From NCBI GenBank assembly GCA_934655935.1, contig CAKUHJ010000071.1, positions 1-9,570 on the forward strand: DNA of 9,570 nt. Reading direction: 5' to 3'. Below are positions 7,092 through 9,570 of the stretch, one piece after another. Below the pieces are notes generated by a model, which did no database searches, was not told where the DNA came from, and worked only from the letters and a program-made list of their open reading frames with translations. Made by a program: the position numbers and the translations under genes. Positions within the stretch are counted from its first letter, which is position 1, and every line of letters begins with the position of its first letter. This DNA comes from an uncultured Oscillospiraceae bacterium. Its GTDB lineage: Bacteria > Bacillota > Clostridia > Oscillospirales > Oscillospiraceae.

Positions 7092-7170
7092 CTGTGGACA
7101 ACGGTGTGGAAATGTGGAATACTCCTTGAGAACTCATGGACTGTAACATTTTCCACAGCTTCATCCACAG
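7092..7170. repeat. Imperfect inverted repeat of DnaA-box-like motifs
   Basis: Left arm 7092-7114 carries TGTGGACAA and TGTGGAAAT 12 bp apart. Right arm 7147-7170 carries TTTTCCACA and TCATCCACA, also 12 bp apart. The 23- and 24-base arms are imperfect reverse complements around a 32-bp centre, which holds part of a fifth copy (TGTGGAATA, 7113-7121). Against the DnaA box TTATCCACA, three motifs have one mismatch and two have two. DnaA binding is a hypothesis; another dimeric regulator could equally use the site. Confidence 0.55.
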
Positions 7171-7188
7171 CCCCGGATTTCCAACATC

Positions 7189-7208
7189 CGCCGCTGAAAA
7201 AAGCGGCG
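7189..7208. repeat. 7-bp perfect inverted repeat
   Basis: CGCCGCT-GAAAAA-AGCGGCG forms a perfect 7-bp stem with a 6-nt loop. It is followed on the plus strand by A residues, not T, so it is not a plus-strand terminator. It lies between the DnaA-box-like cluster and the next inverted repeat. Confidence 0.5.
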
Positions 7209-7236
7209 AAAAAGTGCGCGCCGCAAAACTTACGTC

Positions 7237-7258
7237 ACCGTAACAGACGCGTTACGGT
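7237..7258. repeat. 8-bp perfect inverted repeat (operator-like)
   Basis: ACCGTAAC-N6-GTTACGGT is a perfect dyad, 22 bp overall, with arms and spacing typical of a site for a dimeric helix-turn-helix regulator. It could also form an RNA hairpin in a sigG leader. It lies about 95 bp before the sigG start. Confidence 0.5.
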
Positions 7259-7272
7259 CAACTGATTTTGGC

Positions 7273-7309
7273 CCGCGGCGTCAAAAATGTTTCAATTTGA
7301 CGAACGCGG
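7273..7309. repeat. Interrupted inverted repeat upstream of sigG
   Basis: An outer CCGCG/CGCGG stem and an inner CGTCAAA/TTTGACG stem, separated by a small internal loop (G opposite AA), enclose a 10-nt loop. It lies 42 bp before the sigG start codon, in a position to sit in the leader RNA or to overlap promoter elements. Confidence 0.45.
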
Positions 7310-7351
7310 CGCCGCCGCGGCGCGCTGAACGAAAAAACGGAGGATCGGCTT

Positions 7352-8131
7352 ATGCAGGGAAAGGTGGAAATCAGCGGCGTCAACACAGCCAAGCTCAAGA
7401 CGCTTTCAAACGCGGAGATGATGCGCCTGATCGAACGCTCGCAGCAGGGAGACCTGGAGGCGCGGCGGATTCTGGTGGAGGGGAATCTCAAGCTTGTGCT
7501 TTCCGTCATTCAGCGCTTTCTGGGTCGGGGCGAAAACCCGGACGACCTGTTCCAGGTCGGCTGCGTCGGCCTTTTAAAGGCAATTGCAAACTTTGACACC
7601 AGTAAAAACGTCCGCTTTTCCACCTACGGCGTGCCGATGATCGCGGGGGAGCTGCGGCGGTATCTGCGGGACTACAGCCCCATCCGTGTCAGCAGGTCGC
7701 TGCGGGACCTTGCCTATCAGGTGCTGCAGTGCAAGGAGCGGCTGCTTCTGAAGCTGGGGCGGGAGCCGACGCTGGAGGAAATCTCTCGGTCGCTTGCGCT
7801 TCCGCGCGCGCAGATTGTCGAAGCGCTCGACGCCATCGCAGCGCCGGTTTCGCTCTATGAGCCGGTTTATTCCGAGGGCGGCGAGGCGCTGACCGTGATG
7901 GACCAGGTCCGGGATGAAAAGAATACGGACGAGCAGTGGCTGGAATCGCTTGCGCTGCGCGAGGCCATGCGTCAGCTCTCCGGCCGCCAGCGGCAGATTC
8001 TTTCGCTCCGCTTTTACGAGGGGCGCACGCAGATGGAGGTCGCCGGCGCGGTCGGCATCTCGCAGGCGCAGGTATCAAGGCTGGAAAAAAGCGCACTGAG
8101 CTCCATCCGCAGGGCCATCGTTCCGTCATAA
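7352..8131 (+). CDS. sigG: RNA polymerase sporulation sigma factor SigG
   Basis: Sigma-G directs late forespore transcription (small acid-soluble proteins, germination genes, gpr itself). The 259 residues match the sigma-G family closely: N-terminal KVEISGVNTAKL (Bacillus has KVEICGVDTSKL); region 2 with DDLFQVGCVGLLKAI and FSTYGVPMIAGE (about 64-100); region 3 SRSLRDLAYQVLQCKERL with SLYEPVYSEGGEALTVMDQ and NTDEQW; and a region 4 helix-turn-helix TQMEVAGAVGISQAQVSRLEK (226-246). The NTD-QW and EP-Y--GG stretches separate it from SigF. The start follows CGGAGG by about 10 bases. It lies 47 bp upstream of a ylmC-like gene, a pairing known from Bacillus, but sigE is not in front of it. Residue 43 is Glu where Bacillus SigG has Asn45. 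Confidence 0.95.
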   Translation: MQGKVEISGVNTAKLKTLSNAEMMRLIERSQQGDLEARRILVEGNLKLVLSVIQRFLGRGENPDDLFQVGCVGLLKAIANFDTSKNVRFSTYGVPMIAGELRRYLRDYSPIRVSRSLRDLAYQVLQCKERLLLKLGREPTLEEISRSLALPRAQIVEALDAIAAPVSLYEPVYSEGGEALTVMDQVRDEKNTDEQWLESLALREAMRQLSGRQRQILSLRFYEGRTQMEVAGAVGISQAQVSRLEKSALSSIRRAIVPS

Positions 8132-8178
8132 AGCGGTCCTGCGCGGCATAGGCTCTTTCAGAAAGGGCGGTGCTGGCG

Positions 8179-8460
8179 ATGGGGGCCGAACGTTTTTCTG
8201 CGCTTCGCGACAAGGAGGTCATTCAGGTCTGTGAGGGGACCCGGCTCGGCTATGTGCGGGATCTTTGCCTGGAGCTGGATTCCGGGCGGGTGCTGAGCCT
8301 GATTGTGCCGGGGCCGTGCCGGTTTCTGGGGCTGTTCGGGCGGGAATACGACTATGTGATTCCCTGGCGGTGCATCCGCCGCGTCAGCGAGGATCTGATT
8401 CTTGCCGACGGGCAGCTTGAAAGCTGGCGCGTGCCGTGCCAGAGACGGAAGCTTTTCTGA
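8179..8460 (+). CDS. ylmC: YlmC/YmxH-family sporulation protein (PRC-barrel)
   Basis: This is a 93-residue single-domain PRC-barrel protein with the family pattern of a short beta-barrel: RFSALRDKEVIQV, GTRLGYVRDLCLELDSGRV, LSLIVPG and YVIPWRCIRRVSEDLILAD. No signal peptide or membrane segment is seen. Its molecular role is not established; related genes follow sigG in Bacillus and are annotated as sporulation proteins. I chose ATG at 8179, with AGGGCGG about 8 bases upstream; an in-frame GTG at 8170 would add three residues but overlaps that site. It is probably co-transcribed with sigG (47-bp gap, no terminator between). No terminator is clear after it before the rpsB promoter. Confidence 0.8.
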   Translation: MGAERFSALRDKEVIQVCEGTRLGYVRDLCLELDSGRVLSLIVPGPCRFLGLFGREYDYVIPWRCIRRVSEDLILADGQLESWRVPCQRRKLF

Positions 8461-8499
8461 AAATGAGGCGGAAATGCGGGCGTTTTTTGAAAAAATGTC

Positions 8500-8528
8500 T
8501 TGCAATTTCTGCCTCTTTCCGCTATAAT
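8500..8528 (+). promoter_or_regulatory. Sigma-A promoter of rpsB-tsf
   Basis: TTGCAA (8500-8505), a 17-bp spacer and perfect TATAAT (8523-8528) form a strong vegetative promoter. A TTTTTTGAAAAAA tract at 8483-8495 lies just upstream, where an UP element would be. Predicted start is about 8535, leaving a leader of about 120 nt before rpsB. Confidence 0.85.
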
Positions 8529-8577
8529 CTTAAGGCGCTGTGCAAACAGCCGATATTACACCACACACGCCGCGTTT

Positions 8578-8613
8578 CGCGCTTCCAGTGCCGGGAAGCC
8601 CCGGTGGAGCGCG
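8578..8613 (+). promoter_or_regulatory. Stem-loop in the rpsB leader
   Basis: Three stacked helices, CGCGCT/AGCGCG, CCA/TGG and CCGGG/CCCGG, give 14 pairs interrupted on the 5' side by one bulged T and by GTG, capped by an AAGC loop. No T tract follows. In a 120-nt leader of a ribosomal protein operon this is a natural candidate for an S2 autoregulatory site. I do not recognise it as a known leader class. Confidence 0.55.
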
Positions 8614-8655
8614 TCAGCTGCGTGGAGGTCAGAACAAAAAAGGAGAAACATCACT

Positions 8656-9393
<738 letters not shown>

Positions 9394-9405
9394 TTCATGA
9401 AATAC

Positions 9406-9432
9406 AGTGCCCGCCGCAGGGCGGGCACTTTT
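9406..9432 (+). terminator. Terminator/attenuator hairpin between rpsB and tsf
   Basis: AGTGCCCGCC and GGCGGGCACT form a perfect 10-bp GC-rich stem with a GCAG loop, followed by TTTT (9429-9432) then C. It begins 12 bases after the rpsB stop and ends 31 bases before tsf. The T tract is short, so termination is probably partial, which would lower tsf transcription relative to rpsB. No separate promoter for tsf is visible. Confidence 0.75.
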
Positions 9433-9463
9433 CAAAAGAATCAAGAAACAGGAGGAAATAACA

Positions 9464-9570
9464 ATGGCATTTACTGCTGCTGATGTAAAGAAACTGCGTG
9501 AAATGACCAACGTCGGTATGATGGACTGCAAGAAGGCGCTTGCCGAGACCGACGGCGATATGGACAAGGC
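9464..9570 (+). CDS. tsf: Translation elongation factor Ts (partial, 5' end only)
   Basis: EF-Ts is the nucleotide exchange factor that releases GDP from EF-Tu. Only 35 codons are inside the window, but they include the family's N-terminal UBA-like domain signature: [21 protein letters not shown], then E-T-DGD-DKA. The usual TGAGMMDCK stretch reads TNVGMMDCK here. AGGAGG lies 8 bases before ATG. It is the second gene of the rpsB operon, downstream of the attenuator-like hairpin. Confidence 0.95.
   Translation, partial: MAFTAADVKKLREMTNVGMMDCKKALAETDGDMDK

Larger units (their letters stand above)
7029..7351. other. gpr-sigG intergenic region, no gene
   Basis: This 323-bp gap has no credible coding frame. 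It starts with about 50 A/T-rich bases (7029-7078, including TGTTTA...TAAACA at 7029-7051). Next come five TGTGGA/TCCACA motifs (7093-7169), then three GC-containing inverted repeats and a 10-bp palindrome CGCCGCGGCG (7313-7322) just before the sigG ribosome binding site. No intrinsic terminator for gpr is visible (no stem followed by a plus-strand T tract), and no convincing sigma-A, sigma-F or sigma-G promoter for sigG was found. Confidence 0.75.

Noticed and set aside
7029..7170. Chromosomal replication origin
   Set aside because: An A/T-rich stretch beside DnaA-like motifs resembles an origin, but none of the boxes is perfect and no dnaA, dnaN, rpmH or gyrB lies in the window.
8500..8655. 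Upstream-extended S2 start at 8500
   Set aside because: The extra 52 residues would be translated from promoter and leader DNA. ATG 8656 has a good ribosome binding site and matches the S2 N-terminus.

Overview
The window looks like chromosomal DNA from a GC-rich, endospore-forming member of the Clostridia, probably an Oscillospiraceae/Ruminococcaceae-type gut anaerobe. Three things suggest this: a germination protease gene beside the sporulation sigma factor sigma-G and a YlmC/YmxH-type sporulation protein; strong AGGAGG ribosome binding sites; and a 2-oxoacid dehydrogenase whose E1 alpha and beta chains are fused. The taxonomic placement is inference from gene types and base composition only.

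Left half, all read leftward (minus strand). rpsT (S20) has its own sigma-A promoter and a clear intrinsic terminator. It is followed by recG (RecG helicase), and then by an operon driven by a near-consensus promoter (TTGACA, 17 bp, TACAAT). That operon encodes a dihydrolipoamide acyltransferase (E2) with two lipoyl domains and, 21 bp downstream, the fused E1 alpha/beta subunit, which runs off the left edge. E1 decarboxylates a 2-oxoacid and E2 transfers the acyl group to CoA. E3, which would close the cycle, is not in the window.

Right half, all read rightward (plus strand), divergent from rpsT. gpr encodes an unusually compact germination protease. A 323-bp gap rich in inverted repeats separates it from sigG, which is followed closely by a ylmC-like PRC-barrel gene. 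A new sigma-A promoter then starts the ribosomal/translation operon rpsB (S2) and tsf (EF-Ts, cut by the right edge), with a structured leader before rpsB and a terminator/attenuator hairpin between the two genes.

The genes are familiar and I see no mobile element, tRNA, rRNA or CRISPR array. The less usual points are the structured gpr-sigG intergenic DNA with DnaA-box-like motifs, the missing internal segment of GPR, the absence of spoIIP and sigE from their usual places, the RecG DEQQ motif, a Glu at a SigG position that is Asn in Bacillus, and the rpsB leader hairpin.
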